From Umbelopsis ramanniana AG (lineage: Eukaryota; Mucoromycota; Umbelopsidomycetes; Umbelopsidales; Umbelopsidaceae), in assembly GCF_025399195.1 (NCBI RefSeq), contig NW_026252127.1:124001-188000 (forward strand): a stretch of DNA of 64,000 nt. The letters run 5' to 3'. The notes under the pieces were generated by a model. The model saw nothing but the letters and a program-made list of their open reading frames with translations. It ran no database searches and had not been told where the DNA came from. The stretch's first letter is position 1, and each line of letters opens with the position of its first letter. Below, piece by piece: positions 34,193 to 46,478 of this stretch. Both the position numbers and the translations under genes were made by a program.

Positions 34193-35292
34193 ATGTCGTA
34201 CCTAGGCGCTAAGTCAGACAAGTATGTGCGAGGCGTCAGCTTTGACAATATGACAGACAAGGATTTGCCCGATTACTCTTTCACTCTGCGTGGAAAGAGC
34301 AAAGGATTTCAAAGAACGCGGCGATCGAGAACTTTCATGGTCGCCACCGACCTCGCCAATTACAGTGAATATGCCTTGACATGGGCCAATGAGGTATGCA
34401 GCATTTTCTTCATCTATCTTCTACCTTCTCCTTCTCATTCCATTCAATTTTATTCAGGAAATAATGGACAGTGGAGACGAGCTGATAATATTGCGAGTCG
34501 TTACAGTAGATATGACCGGTTAGTGCCAAAAAAAGCCCACATTATATCTCCTACATGATCGGTGATTTGACTCGTTTTATTTTACCTCGGTAGACAAAAG
34601 AGCAAATGTACAAGCTCTGCTGCACCACGAAGAAGTCAAGGCTAGAGAAAATGCTAATGCCGTCTTGAACAAGGTTCTTGACAAGGAGACAGATATTGAG
34701 GTAAGAGCATGTCTGAATATGCCTCGATTTGTCGGGTTTCCATTCAGACGAATTTAATTTATTTATTTTTTTCTCTTTTTATACTTTAGATCAGTGTTGT
34801 TATTGAGTTCGTCATTGGAAAGGTTCAAGAGACCATTCAGCATATGGTAAGTCATGTATTACTTGGTCTGTTCGTTTCATGCGCCATCACATCTTCTTTA
34901 ACACATCGCATACTCAGATTGCTATGTACCAGCCTTCTATGCTGATCGTTGGAACCAGAGGTTTATCTGATTTTAAGACCATGTTGCTAGGAAGTATATC
35001 AAAGTACTGCTTGCAACACTCTCCAGTTCCTGTCGTTGTCGTCCGACCTGATGATAAATTGAAGAAGATGAAAAAGAACAAGAACAGGTTGAGCAATCTT
35101 ATGCGAATTGGCGGTAAAAGCGGCACTACATCAGAAGAAGACTTGTCAGCATCCAGTAGTGTTAGCCCCGGGTTGGAAAAAGGAATGAACAAGCTTTCTG
35201 TAGACGGCTACTTCAGTCGCTCGCGAACACCATCTCCTGCCACTTCGCCCCAGCCTTCACCAACCACTTCCACCATCCCATCATCGAAATAA
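34193..35292 (+). CDS. universal stress protein A (UspA) family protein
   Basis: Usp domains bind ATP and take part in stress responses; in fungi the exact role is mostly unknown. The domain starts at TFMVATDLANYSEYALTWA, continues with SGDELIILRVVTVDMTD, and closes with the ATP-binding motif GTRGLSDFKTMLLGSIS (G-2x-G-9x-G-S) and HSPVPVVVVRP. Short introns split it at WAN|EIMDS, DMT|DKRAN, DIE|ISVV and QHM|IAMY. A disordered Ser/Thr/Pro tail of about 90 residues with a basic patch (KKMKKNKNR) follows. Such tails are typical of filamentous fungal Usp proteins and may be phosphorylated. Confidence 0.9.
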
Positions 35293-36566
35293 ATGCTTCA
35301 TCTCTGTATTATTGATATCCACTCTGAAAATGTATTTATTCCGCGGGAAACCCATATTCAACTTGTAACTTCCCAGGAAACCATCGAACTGGATATGTAA
35401 CCAAGGGAGGCAAACAGAGCAATCCATTTTATTCAGTCACATCGGAAGAAGTCCTTTCATTTATTTTAGTTTACACTGTTTCTATTCCTTATAGTAGTGT
35501 ACGATATTGTTGAATGGCTCGATATATACTTATTCAATAAAAAGTAATGGCCTTAAACGTCCATATCGTTCATGACTCTTCTTTCTGGGATCCTCCTTCC
35601 CAATCAGCCTTACTTTCCAGCGGTGTTAACGATTGCACTTCTCCGCGATCTAACTCATATTGCAGATGGGAAAACACATGGACAGGACCCTGCAAGGTCA
35701 TCAATCGGGCAGGACGGTGAAGTGATGTACTTTCAATCTACCCGCGCGGTACCAGCTGTTAAAATGCGCATTTTGTCTAATAAAGGCAAAAGTATCTGTT
35801 TGAGTAATGTTTCTTACCGAATATTAAGCGTCGATAATATTGACGAAATGAAGGACACAACAATTTGATAATGGCCAGATATTGAGGAACTACGGTGGTT
35901 TCAGCATAGTCGGTCGTTTCATTGAGTGTTTTCTCCTGAGTGTGTCGTTTTCGATTACTCATTTTTATGAAAGCAAGGTCCAGCAACGTTGTAAGCCCGT
36001 AATATTAATATGTTAGCTTATGGACACAGAGATGCAGTAAATGAATATGCAACTTAGTCTGAGTTGAATAATATACCAGATCCCCAAAAGAGTCGAAGTG
36101 TATGATATTGTGTGGAGATCGGAAATCTAATATACACCAGTTTCTGGCAGTCAGATCGCCTTCTTCTTAGCAACAGGACTCCGTTTATAATCTAGACAAC
36201 AATTCCCATTCGCTGAATTCATCGAAATGTACATCGATTAAGAAAAGTTTTGGCAATATCAAAGTCACACGCCATGGGTAACGAAGGCGGGACGGGTGTC
36301 ACCACAGTTTAAGGGTCCCAGGGTCTCTGCCAACCTGTGATCCACGAGGTTTCCTAGGCAATCCAAGCTCTTCAGGCTCAACACCTAAGGGGGAAGCATT
36401 CAGCTGATAAGGAAATACCATCAAATGACGAACGATGTGGACACTCACCCCAGATTTCCCAGGTACCATGGGTTTCGAATGTATCCATGGCTGTACAACG
36501 TTACAGGTATATCTACTTACATTACATTATGGGAAGCTGGGACAGAACCCAAGGTAAAATGGTAAG
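35293..36566. other. intergenic, about 1.3 kb, possible short ORFs
   Basis: An AATAAA at about 35535 may end the upstream transcript. Two overlapping plus-strand frames (35547-35720 from an ATG, and 35572-35868) are open but share no domain with anything I know. The stretch 36280-36480 is GC-richer and contains AAGGGGGA (STRE-like) about 240 bp before the next gene. Confidence 0.4.
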
Positions 36567-36574
36567 TATAAAAG
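36567..36574 (+). promoter_or_regulatory. TATA box of the GH17-like gene
   Basis: TATAAAAG lies 73 bp before the chosen ATG at 36640. This supports that start over an upstream in-frame ATG at 36487, which lies before the TATA box. Confidence 0.65.
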
Positions 36575-36639
36575 ACAAATTGCATTCATATTTCCCAGCA
36601 CCAACATCTTCATTCAAAGGGTATCAGATCGCGCCAAAA

Positions 36640-37569
36640 ATGAAACTATCCTTCCACTTGACCTTTGCAAGCTTGCTCTTTTCAATTTCTTCATTTGCTG
36701 TTGCCATCTCTGACACAGAAGTTGCTGCTGCAGGAACACGTAAAAGTCTGCAAAACGACTATGGGTTCCTAGGATTTACATACTCCAGTTGTAAAGATGC
36801 TGCTGGAACGCTCGCTGACTTTAAGCTCATGAAGAGCTTGGGAGCAAGGCATGTACGAATGTATGCCACTTGTGGAAACAATTGGTTGTCAACACTACTG
36901 GACGCGGCAGGCGCTACGGATCTGGGAGTGGTTGCTATGATCTGGTATGGCTATGACGACACAAGCATTGGCAATGAGCCAGCCCTGGAGAACCAGATTG
37001 TGAATATCATTAAGACTCACAAATACGGAAACAATGTAGTTGCTATTGCTGTGGGCAACGAGGAGTTATTCGACCACACTATCACCGCTGACCAGCTCAT
37101 TCAGGCCATGGCGCGAGTGAGGACCAAATTGCAAGGCTACAATGTCCCGGTGTCGACCTCGGAATTGTCTTGCTGTCTACCCACTAACGTTGTGCAAGCA
37201 AGCGATGTAGTCATGACCAACATTCTTCCATACTTTGCAACGGATGCCACTCAAGGAAAGCACGCTTGGAAGGATGTGCTCCCTGATGTCAACAAATACC
37301 GATCCATAGATCCGTCCAAAAAGTTCTTGATCACAGAGACTTATTGGGCTTGGAAGCTGAACGATTGGAAACCCAATTCTCCTGATTGTTCTACAAGTCT
37401 GCAAGATATGGCTGATTACTGGGCTCTGTTGCAGCACCATTGCTCAGATTTTAAATCTTGGAACGCAGGTTATTTTGCCTACTGTTTCAACGAGGATTGT
37501 ATGACTGGATATGGTATAACTGACGGTACAAAGGCTCGTATCCCTTGGACTCCAGCTACCTCGTGTTAG
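36640..37569 (+). CDS. secreted GH17-like glucan endo-1,3-beta-glucosidase
   Basis: A wall-remodelling glucanase by family. The signal peptide is MKLSFHLTFASLLFSISSFA with cleavage expected after VAIS or nearby. The (beta/alpha)8 fold markers are FLGFTYSSCKDAAGTLADF, GARHVRMYATCGNNW, the acid/base region IAVGNEELF (Glu after GN) and the nucleophile region FLITETYWAW. The single exon gives 309 residues, the size of fungal GH17 enzymes such as Bgl2. It has no GPI-signal or carbohydrate-binding module, so it is likely soluble or ionically wall-bound. The open frame continues upstream but the TATA box and signal peptide fix the start at 36640. Confidence 0.9.
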   Translation: MKLSFHLTFASLLFSISSFAVAISDTEVAAAGTRKSLQNDYGFLGFTYSSCKDAAGTLADFKLMKSLGARHVRMYATCGNNWLSTLLDAAGATDLGVVAMIWYGYDDTSIGNEPALENQIVNIIKTHKYGNNVVAIAVGNEELFDHTITADQLIQAMARVRTKLQGYNVPVSTSELSCCLPTNVVQASDVVMTNILPYFATDATQGKHAWKDVLPDVNKYRSIDPSKKFLITETYWAWKLNDWKPNSPDCSTSLQDMADYWALLQHHCSDFKSWNAGYFAYCFNEDCMTGYGITDGTKARIPWTPATSC

Positions 37570-37792
37570 TTTGCTCAGCCATTTCGTATTTTCAAAAATT
37601 CTCTGTACCTTCGAATCGCATACTATAGCCTTATGCCAAAATTGAAATAAACTTAGCACATTTATCATTTGCTCGAGCGATTCACCTGCGTAGCTATCAT
37701 CCATGACAGTTTATGTGGATCTGTGCTCATTAGCAGCAAGTTCCTTACTTCAAGATGACCTTTCATACTCCGATGTCGTTAATACGACGTGC

Positions 37793-37799
37793 AAAAAAA
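37793..37799 (-). terminator. Pol III terminator of tRNA-Thr
   Basis: Seven T in the RNA sense begin a few bases after the tRNA 3' end. Confidence 0.7.
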
Positions 37800-37801
37800 T
37801 T

Positions 37802-37873
37802 GCCGATTACCTGGATCGAACAAGTGACCTTTTCATTACAAGTGAAACGCTGCTACCACTGAGCTAAACCGGC
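37802..37873 (-). tRNA. tRNA-Thr (anticodon TGT)
   Basis: On the minus strand, GCCGGTT pairs with AATCGGC as acceptor stem. The D-arm is GCTCAGTGGTAGCAGC, the anticodon arm TTTCA-CTTGTAA-TGAAA with anticodon TGT, and the T-arm ACTTG-TTCGATC-CAGGT. The D-arm carries one extra base compared with the usual GTAGAGC, leaving a 3-bp stem, but all other stems pair. No intron. A T7 run follows (terminator). Confidence 0.9.
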
Positions 37874-39443
37874 TAATTTGGTCGGTAGAAAATTGTTGTT
37901 TTTGTTGATATGAATTAGATAACGATATCTCTGGGACAACAAGTACATGTTCCTTTGTTCGTATAATGCTTAAATGAGGTGACCAAAATGACTATAACAA
38001 AAATTCTTTTCTATAGGAATGTAAAAAAATAAAATTATTTAATTACCAACTTTTGATGCTCATACCATACCTTCATACATAACACACCATGTTCCGGTTG
38101 CATTATAGCAATGGACTTTACATTGAGCTGACCACCAGATCTGCTATAGATGTTAGTAGCATAGTAACTTTATTCCATTGCATTCTTAAAATTTAGAAAT
38201 ATTTATACTGAGCATGCTTCATATACTATTTTTCCATAAACGCGACATGTTTTAACTCTTCAAATGGCACGCCAAGGTTATTCACAAGGAGTTTCAATTA
38301 AATCCAAGTATGTTCGCTACTGAGCGCTCCATGCTCTGTCACCAATTTCATTACATTCAAACAGTTAATAAAAGCTACAGATTACTTTTAGTCTGGGTTG
38401 GGCCGATGTATCAAACGTGGGTTATGAGAATTATACCTGTTGTTAACTTTCCATTTTATTAGATTTGTCTTTTTCACATTTTTTATATTTCATCATTACC
38501 TTCTCTTTCAAAAGCACGTTGGTATAGTCGCTTATTTTTTATATATTTTTTTTAAAAGGACCAATAAGCCCAATACATGGAAATAAAACAACAAATGCAA
38601 AAGTCTCGAGCCCAAATGAAATGAGGTAGATAAATATCCCAAAAAAAAGAAGGATCAAAATTGGGTGTAAAATGCGGCAAAATCAACATGATTAAGAGCC
38701 AAAATTGTGTATCCTATTTTCACGATATATCATTTAAAGCTCAATACTTCACCAAGGTATTTTCATCGAATGGTATAAAGCCACTCAGAAACGATAAAGC
38801 AGCAGCTTCGTTAAAAAAAACTCATCTTCTAACATATTGCGTAAAGCTAGACAACTTTATTCTGCTTCAGTAGTAACGTAAGATTCACAATGGAGAGATG
38901 AATGCCCACCACATGCGAGCAATGATTTCGATCTCGCGCAATGTCCAACAATTAAACTTTCAAAATCCATCCTGTACTGTGTGGTGTCATTACACAGGCT
39001 ACAAATCCTCTCAATGGCAAGCAATATTTCTCCACATGAAAAGGTGTTCATCTACCAGTGGACTATCGATGTCCTACATGGACATACTACCGTCTCATCC
39101 AATGACAAAATAAAAATTAATGAACCAAGTTCTTTGAAACTAAAGTGGTCCAAATTGACCATGGCAACGCGCTCATCGTAGGTATGAAGGGATGTTATCT
39201 CAAGTATATACAACTGGGATCAATTTGTGACTTTAAGTTGACCAAAGACTTTTGTACTATAGGAGGCCTTGGATCATGATTACCATTGGATTCCCATCAC
39301 GAAGTAATTTCAATAACAACACTATCATTTCATATCAATACGTATTTTTATTTATGTGAGGTGGCAGTATATCACATTGATACCAGATGAAGGCTTAATA
39401 AATATCAGAAATGTAAGTATCCCTATGGAAACTGCTCTGCCAT
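37874..39443. other. intergenic, about 1.5 kb, AT-rich
   Basis: Upstream flank of tRNA-Thr and 3' side of the GH55-like gene. Short open frames between 38661 and 39181 have no domain. I see no repeat boundary or transposon motif by eye. Confidence 0.5.
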
Positions 39444-42329
39444 TTAAGAGGAGTATTTGTAGACGTTGAAGCGGCCACCAGCGCCGCAAGTCTCAGCAGC
39501 ATTACCCTTACAAGGCATGTTGCAGTCGGTTGAAGGAGCCGAGGTTGGTGGCATAGTATTGCCGCACCAGCACTCATTACCGTATTCGACACCAGCGTAG
39601 ATGTAAGAGTTAGTAGTACAGTCAGCTTGACAACCTTCGACAGTCATGCCGGAGGCAATAGTGGCACCACCCCAGGGAAGAGTACGTGGGGTAAGAGCAT
39701 CGACGTAACAACCGAGGTAAGTCCATCCATTGCTTGAGGAAGGTGAAGCTGTGGTTGTGGTGGTGGTGGTTGAAGCCTTGGTGGAAGTAGTGGTAGTCTT
39801 TGTTGCGGAAGTGGTGGTAGTGGTGGTGGTGGTGGAAGAGGGAGGTGCAGGTGAAGTTCCAGCTTCGACCAAGAAGGCAGTGATAGTCTGGCAGAAACCA
39901 TTGACATTGTCGGCTTGCTTAGCAAGAACACCGTTGGCGGAACTCCAAACCATGTTGGTGGCAGCCTTGGTGTTCAAGTTGTACACATAAAGATGGCTGT
40001 TTGAGTTTTCCAAGTCGGCCATAGCGTCTTGGCAGCTCTCAGTTGTAAGACAGGTTTGATCGTAGTTGCTGAAGAAGTTGTAAAGACCAGCACCATACAC
40101 GAAAACGTTGTTCGAATTGAGTGCACGAAGACCCCAAGCCATAGCACAAGTCAAAGATCCAGAAGCACAGTTGCTGAAGGTAGGATCGGCCAAGCTGGAG
40201 ATAACAGGGTAAGGAACGTTGGCAAGAGGAGCAGGCTGATAGTATGGAGTTTCAGTTTGGATCATTCCCATGTAGACGTTGGAAGCGCCAGATAATTGGT
40301 ACTGATACAAGACCTAATATATCATATAGGGCAAGTGTTAGAAACGATATTGTATTGATCTTACATTGTGTTCTGAAGCAGTTCCATACAACCAGACGGG
40401 ACCTTGGCTAGATTCAATGAGGATACCACGACCGCTGTAAATACTGAGTTGGTTACCGCCATCAAGATCGTGATCGGCGGTCCAGGCCCAGACATTTTCG
40501 AGGTAAGCAGAGGCAGAGGAAGTCACGTGAAGAAGCATACCCGCGCCATAGCAAGAAGCAGAAGCAGTGGAAGAACCCTTTGAGCATTGTGCGGATTGCA
40601 AGTTGGTACCGACAGCACCACCGACACGGAAGTGGACGTCCCACATACCAGCAGCACCTTGTTGACCGGAAGGATCGCGAATATTCCATTCGACGAGAAC
40701 AGCACCGGGCTGAGGACCTTGGGTTGAGAAGATCAAGTCAGAAAGTTCTGCTACACCAGAGTCACCGGAGTTGCCAACCTTGAAAACGGGAGAGAGGGAG
40801 TTTGAGCTCTTCCATGTGGTGCTTCCACCAGCAAGGATGGTGGACCAAGCTTCACCAACAATTCGAGAACCAGCAGGAACAGTAATGGTTGAGGTAACAA
40901 CATAGTCACCAGCAGGGATGAAGATAATTTTGCAGCCAGCATAGTTGTTGATAGCAGCTTGAAGAGCAGCGGTATCATCAGTGGAACCATCACCCTTAGC
41001 ACCTGCGGACTTGACATTGTAGAAGGAGCTGACAGCATATTGCTCGTACTGAGGACGAGGTCTCTCAAAGAATCCATGGGTGCCGAGAAGAACAGAGGGT
41101 TTGCTAGGAGCGCTAGGAAGGTTACCTTGTTGGAAAGTGCCAGAGCCACCTGTGGCGGTGTAAACTGTTCCTTGACCCCAAGAAGTGATAGTGGAACTAC
41201 CAGTTGTACCGGCAAGAATAGTGGTACCGGCATCAGATTTAACGACAGCAGGTACGTTGGTGAGCTTAACATTATCCAAAAGCAAAGATCCTGATGTCTT
41301 GGGAGTAGATGAAGCGGAGGTATCGGAGAGTACACCAATGGGAGTGTTGGAGATAGTAGCGTCCTGAAGAAGAATGGAACCAACTCCTTGATTGGTAGCA
41401 CCACCAGCAGTCATATCAATACCCTTTTGACAGTTGTTAATGTTGATGGTCTTGAAGGTCCAAGCCCAATTCCAGTTCATGTAGACAGCAGTTTGGGCAT
41501 TGTTGAAGGTCAAGTTACGAGAAGTGAACTGTTGACTGCCGACCCACATACCAAATTTACCACCATTGAACACCAAGTCTGACATGTAACCACCTGAGCC
41601 GTTCTCCATCCATACACCTTGATGAGCAGTATTGGATGCAGTCGACATTTGGAATACAATGTTGGTAAGCGAGGTTGCCTGAGCTACTTGCCAATGAATA
41701 CCAGTGGTGGATGCAGTTGCAGAAGTTTGTGTCAGATCGATGACAAAGTTGCGAACTTGACGGTAAAAGTTGTTGGTATTGCCATACCAGTTGTAACCGT
41801 TGCTTCCGTAGGGATCACTGTCGACAACACCGATACCAGAGAAGTTGGCCGCTGCGAGCAAAGTAGGAGGAGCTAGAGCATCACCAATCAACTGGGTGTA
41901 GTAGTATTGGATAATTGGGCTAGACACCTTGTATTTACCAGCCGGGAAGAAGACGACTGCAGGCTGGGTAGTGGATGATTGATTTGGGCAATTGTCACCA
42001 CATCGACCACCAGAAGAAATAGCCAGGTTAATGGCAGCAGTGTCGTCTGTGACACCATCACCCTTGGCACCGAAATCCTTGACATTACGATAGACAGTGT
42101 AAGAGGAAGGAGCGGAATTGAATGCAGCAATACCGTTGTGGGTAATGCCTTGAATCCACATGGGAGCAGCGGTGACGGAAGGGGTCAAAGTAGTGCCTGC
42201 ACAAGAAGACCCAACAGCGGCAGCAGCGCGGCTGACAAGGCCTTCATGCTTTGTGGTGGGAAGACCTTGGACACCTAAGGCGGCAAGACTGAGGGTGACT
42301 TGCACCAGAATATTAGACTTAAAGTACAT
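39444..42329 (-). CDS. secreted GH55-like exo-1,3-beta-glucanase with WSC domain
   Basis: GH55 enzymes release sugars from beta-1,3-glucan. Two exons (40365-42329 and 39444-40313) give 944 residues. The start is MYFKSNILVQVTLSLAALG, a signal peptide. Two pectate-lyase-type beta-helix modules follow, each opened by the same motif: VKDFGAKGDGVTDDTAAINL and VKSAGAKGDGSTDDTAALQA, as in the paired beta-helices of GH55. A Thr/Ser/Lys linker (about 60 residues, likely O-mannosylated) leads to a C-terminal WSC domain (YLGCYVDALTPRTLPW … GNECWCGN … CNMPCKGNAAETCGAGGRF) with eight or more Cys. WSC binds wall polysaccharide. Codons are highly biased to C-ending forms, implying high expression. Confidence 0.92.
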
Positions 42330-42368
42330 GTCCGGATGAATGAAAAATAAAATGAGTTTGTAACCTTG

Positions 42369-42376
42369 CTTATATA
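42369..42376 (-). promoter_or_regulatory. TATA box of the GH55-like gene
   Basis: TATATAAG on the minus strand lies 39 bp upstream of the start codon at 42329. This supports choosing that Met over the in-frame codons further upstream. Confidence 0.6.
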
Positions 42377-45300
42377 CTCGAACGAACTGTGGGGGTGCAA
42401 AACTGGAGCCTTGGGAAAGATGGTAAAATACCGTTCCCTCCCGGACCATTCTTTCTATTGTTCGTAGTTTACCACACTTTGGACAATTGCCCGATCGCAG
42501 GCTTGTTGGTGCAACCGCTCAGCAGCTGCCTCAGGGTAATGGCCATATGGTTGCGTAATGGGGGAGATGGCGGTCGATAAGCTGGCAAAGGAATCAGGTA
42601 CTGTAATTCTGTAACAAGTTTTCCAGCCACCGTCGCACCAAATCCATGTTAGAAATGCAATAAAGCATGGGAAGTACTTTAATTTCATTTGCTTCGTTCC
42701 CCACAAAACTTACTTTCCAAAACGGTATACGGGAAATGGACATGGAGGTGTTAGACCGGTATTCAATTTTTACATCATATGTGTGCGTGGCGGTAAAAAG
42801 CTCAAGAAAGATGTAAGAACCGGTATATTGTCTTATGAATTGAGCATGGATATAATTTAGGTAAATACCATTTATCGGCAACACCAAAGTCTATTGTGGT
42901 GTCCCCCCTTTAATTTTCCTCTCAGGCTGGTTGCGCCATCGCGTAGGCAGTAAAAGCAGACAATTAGATGATTATAAGCGGGTAATGCATAGGCGAGCGT
43001 TTGTGGGAAAGAGATCAAAGCCATTACACTTGCCGTGGTGAGACGAAGAAAAATAGATTCTGATTTGCATCTGTCACAAAACTTAGTATACAGGTATTAC
43101 ATCGTAAGCTCCAGTACGTTCAAAATATGTAAGTGTTCCTGAACCTAAGTTTTATTTGGCTTCGATCATAACTTATATAAAGCTAAACATTCAAGGCCTA
43201 GACAAGTAATGCAACCTTAGCACATTCTCCCTCTTGCCAGCCTCGCGAGTGATGATCAGTTATGCACTCCATCCTATTTCGATGGATGGCCATTTCGGAT
43301 CAAGCCACGACGGTACACCTTGTGGTCAACGTCACTCCATCTTGTTTTTGTTCCACAACTCGAAGGTCGTGCAATGCAAAAGCCGCCTAATAGAACACCA
43401 TTCGGACCGCGGGGGCGCCTGGTTGTACATTGACAGAGCCATAAATGAAAATTAAATCCCGGTATATAGTTGACCGCCGCCTTTTGAAGAGCCAACGGCA
43501 TTATACTCGGCTAGTTGGAATGCTGGAGTCAAGTAAGTAGATGCAAATAATGTAATGATAACGGGGTTGAGGTGTATTGGACAGAAGGTCAATTGAGTAT
43601 AATACTAGTAAACCAAGGTCGGTGAAAAGCAAGGCGAATAAAGTGAATCACCGTATGTGGCAAATGCACGGTGATGAAATCCTATTAATTTCTGTTATAA
43701 TTGCCACAACGATCGATGTTGCAAGGTTTAAGTTTCTTTTCATGTTATAATGTGGGCTCTGAAGGTATTTCAATACCAATGGCTTTTACTTCAAATGCGA
43801 TAAACATTTCATCTAACAATATGAACGGCCAAACAAAGCAAAGAGCTCAATGGAGTAACCGGCAATCTAATGTTCATCACGTGTTCTAAGTGCAGCTTAT
43901 GGTCAAGTGAATTCAACGGTTGTACGGCAGAATTTTAGGAGTAATAGAAGGTCGTGAGATGACAGTACGTAAGTATGGTAAAAATGCACCATTGTGGGGT
44001 GGCATGAACCAAAAAATGAATGGGTCGTACATGTGGACTGGTAAGCGAAGTTCTCCACAACTAACTGAAACGCGGGGACGGCATTCACATATATTGTAGG
44101 ATGGTCACAAGAGTAGCAAAAGTGACTAGGATATATTAACGGCCATCTTTCTTACAAACTGAATACCGGTAATGGTGGGAACACCGGCAAAATGATCACC
44201 GGCGGGTAGATGGTCGGCCAATGCCCGTACCGTTTATATCCATATGATTTTGTAACACGCCGTAAATGCATGAATTAACTGTCAGATTACCAGATAACAT
44301 CTTGGTCAACAACATGAATAATCATAGTGAGGTACTCAATGTGTTTATTCTGAATGATGAGGATTTAGTACTCTAGGTGTCGCCGATCTAGAAATACCTG
44401 AAAAGTAGGACAACCTTATTTTGTGAAAACTTAAGGTATATCAAGTCGAAATATCACGCCCCATGTGCATTTTGCTTTAAAGTGCTTCGAATCTCATCAT
44501 CTTCAACAGCGCAGCAATCTGCGGTGTTTACCGAAAAAGTATGGGATGCAGATCGAGCACTGATTATATATGTGTAGTGTCGCTGTAAGCACGCCTACCT
44601 GCTGCGACCAGCTTCATCGTGCAAGAACTGGGTGGTGGTGGCCTGGTACCGCATATGGACTAAAAAACTGCATTGCCGGATAATCATGAGTCCATGAATG
44701 ATATATCTTTCAGCAGCTGGGGTAAGTTTCGGTTCCATGCTTCCATGTATTGCAATTTGCAGTACAAGTGCAAATATTCTTTCCAAAATCAAGTGCACGA
44801 AAAGCATCCAGTCTTTCACGTCGAAGTGTAGGTTTTGGTGCTGGTGAGCAAAATCCAGTATTCTTATTACGCTGCTATACTATGCCGGCAAGAGGGGTGT
44901 CGTCGGTCAAGGTTCGTAAGCCAAAACAGCTCAGTTACCATAAATGCCATTGACTTTTGGAACCCTGCCAGGTATTCAGTGCTTTCGGTATTCCTAAAAA
45001 AAAAAAAACCATGGTGAAATGAGTTCTCTTGGGCAGGTAACTTACTGCCATGAAGACTGCCGGTTTGCGAGAAGCAAGATGATGGGTTTCTGAGAAAGGT
45101 AGCAAAGGTGATCAACAGGCGCAAGTAGGTACCAGGAAAGAGAAGCAAGAGGTATATCTTTAATGCATGTGTTACATGGTTATCATGCAACGTTGCGTGG
45201 TGGCGAAAAGTGCCTCTGTGTTATTTTGATAGCATATGGAATGATGTTAATACGCAGACCATCAAACTTTTAAAAGAAGTTTTACCGAGGTATAATCACT

Positions 45301-46478
45301 TTTTATACGTTGGGCGTTGGTTTAAATGTTAGGGAATATCGGTATATCATTTTCAAAAGTACGGTTGCGGATCTCGGACTTGATCTGGCGAATATTCTGA
45401 TCCTTCGATATCAGTTTTCTTCCGCTCAAAAAAATGAACAAGGAAAATATGATGGAGCTGAAAGAGAGCAAGTGTGAGAAAGGCGATGCTGGGGAATTGC
45501 GATCGTCCGAGATCGCGCATTGTAGACACATAGCAAGACTATGTCCCCTTATTCCCCTTATTCCGAGATTACAATATGGTGTGGGTAAGAGTCACAACGT
45601 ACGCGCAGAATCCGTGGGCATCCAGGGATGCCATGCGAATCGGTTAGGAGATCAGAAAGTTAGCAGGACTGTTCAGATGCTTCAGACTGCAGATGATGCG
45701 ATCAGTGATAGATAGAAGTGGCCAAGCTGTCAAGGCGCGTTTGTTAGCTCTAGTCGGTGACTGTGAAAGTGGGTTCATATCGCGATACCTGATCGTGTTA
45801 CGATATTGCACAAGCGCTTCTCTCAGGTCCAGACCATTGGTGTAACAGGTCGATCAAAGACATTTGTCATTCTCGTAGTACGGTCTGGCCGATAACTATT
45901 ATTGCATTACATGTCAAAAGATACGATGAGATCTTTCCTTTTGCAACATGGAGGCATGTTGAGATAGATCACTAGGCTTTTTCAAGCAAAACGAGTGGAT
46001 GAAATTGTGTGCAAAGTGACCACGATGTGCGATCTGCCAATAGACGAGAATCGGAGTATCCAAGCCATTGGGTGAGTGTAACTTCGGCACGGTAAAACCA
46101 ATAATTCTACACTTTTGGACATAATTATCAATATGGGTTTGAACAATGATCATGAATATCAATGGGGGAATACCAGTATATTGGGCAAACATACGCTACT
46201 TCTTATACCTTTTGACTGAACAGCATAAAAAAGAATATATAAAGGGTTAAAATATATATTTTTTTCATGTCGTTCAAGAGCAGATTAATTTGGGCTAGTA
46301 ACCGTAGAAGGAATTATGAGAAAAAGCAGATGAAACATGGTGGAGGTGAGGGGGTTTTTTGATTTACAAGTACATGAGAAAAAATACGATGCAATAAACT
46401 GCTTGCTCTATGGGGCAGTAGACAGTTCCACCAGATTAGATAACAATACAAAACGACGACCAAATAAAAGTATCCATT
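42377..46478. other. gene-poor region, about 4.1 kb
   Basis: No open frame has a recognisable domain, and none shows consistent coding character on either strand. The DNA is of mixed composition with short repeated ACCGGT/ATACCGGTA-like words (about 42755, 42815, 44165) and near-repeats of CACCGGC (44180-44200). It sits between the GH55-like and GT32 genes. It could be long promoter DNA, a decayed element or a non-coding RNA locus. Confidence 0.5.

Noticed and set aside
35547-35868. Two overlapping short ORFs after the stress-protein gene
   Set aside because: Both are open but neither shows a domain, proper start context and termination consistent with a gene; the evidence does not separate them from chance.
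38661-39181. Cluster of short open frames on the plus strand as a decayed transposon
   Set aside because: No transposase motif, terminal repeat or reverse-transcriptase block could be seen.
39730-39990. Plus-strand Val-rich frame in the glucanase linker
   Set aside because: It is the antisense of Thr repeats (ACC/ACT), giving runs of Val; no gene signals.
40751-41404. 217-codon minus-strand frame inside the GH55-like gene
   Set aside because: It is the +1 shadow of the strongly codon-biased glucanase frame and is hydrophobic low-complexity.
44150-44240. CACCGGC/ACCGGT near-repeats as a possible CRISPR or tandem array
   Set aside because: Units are 7 bp or shorter and irregularly spaced; no array structure.
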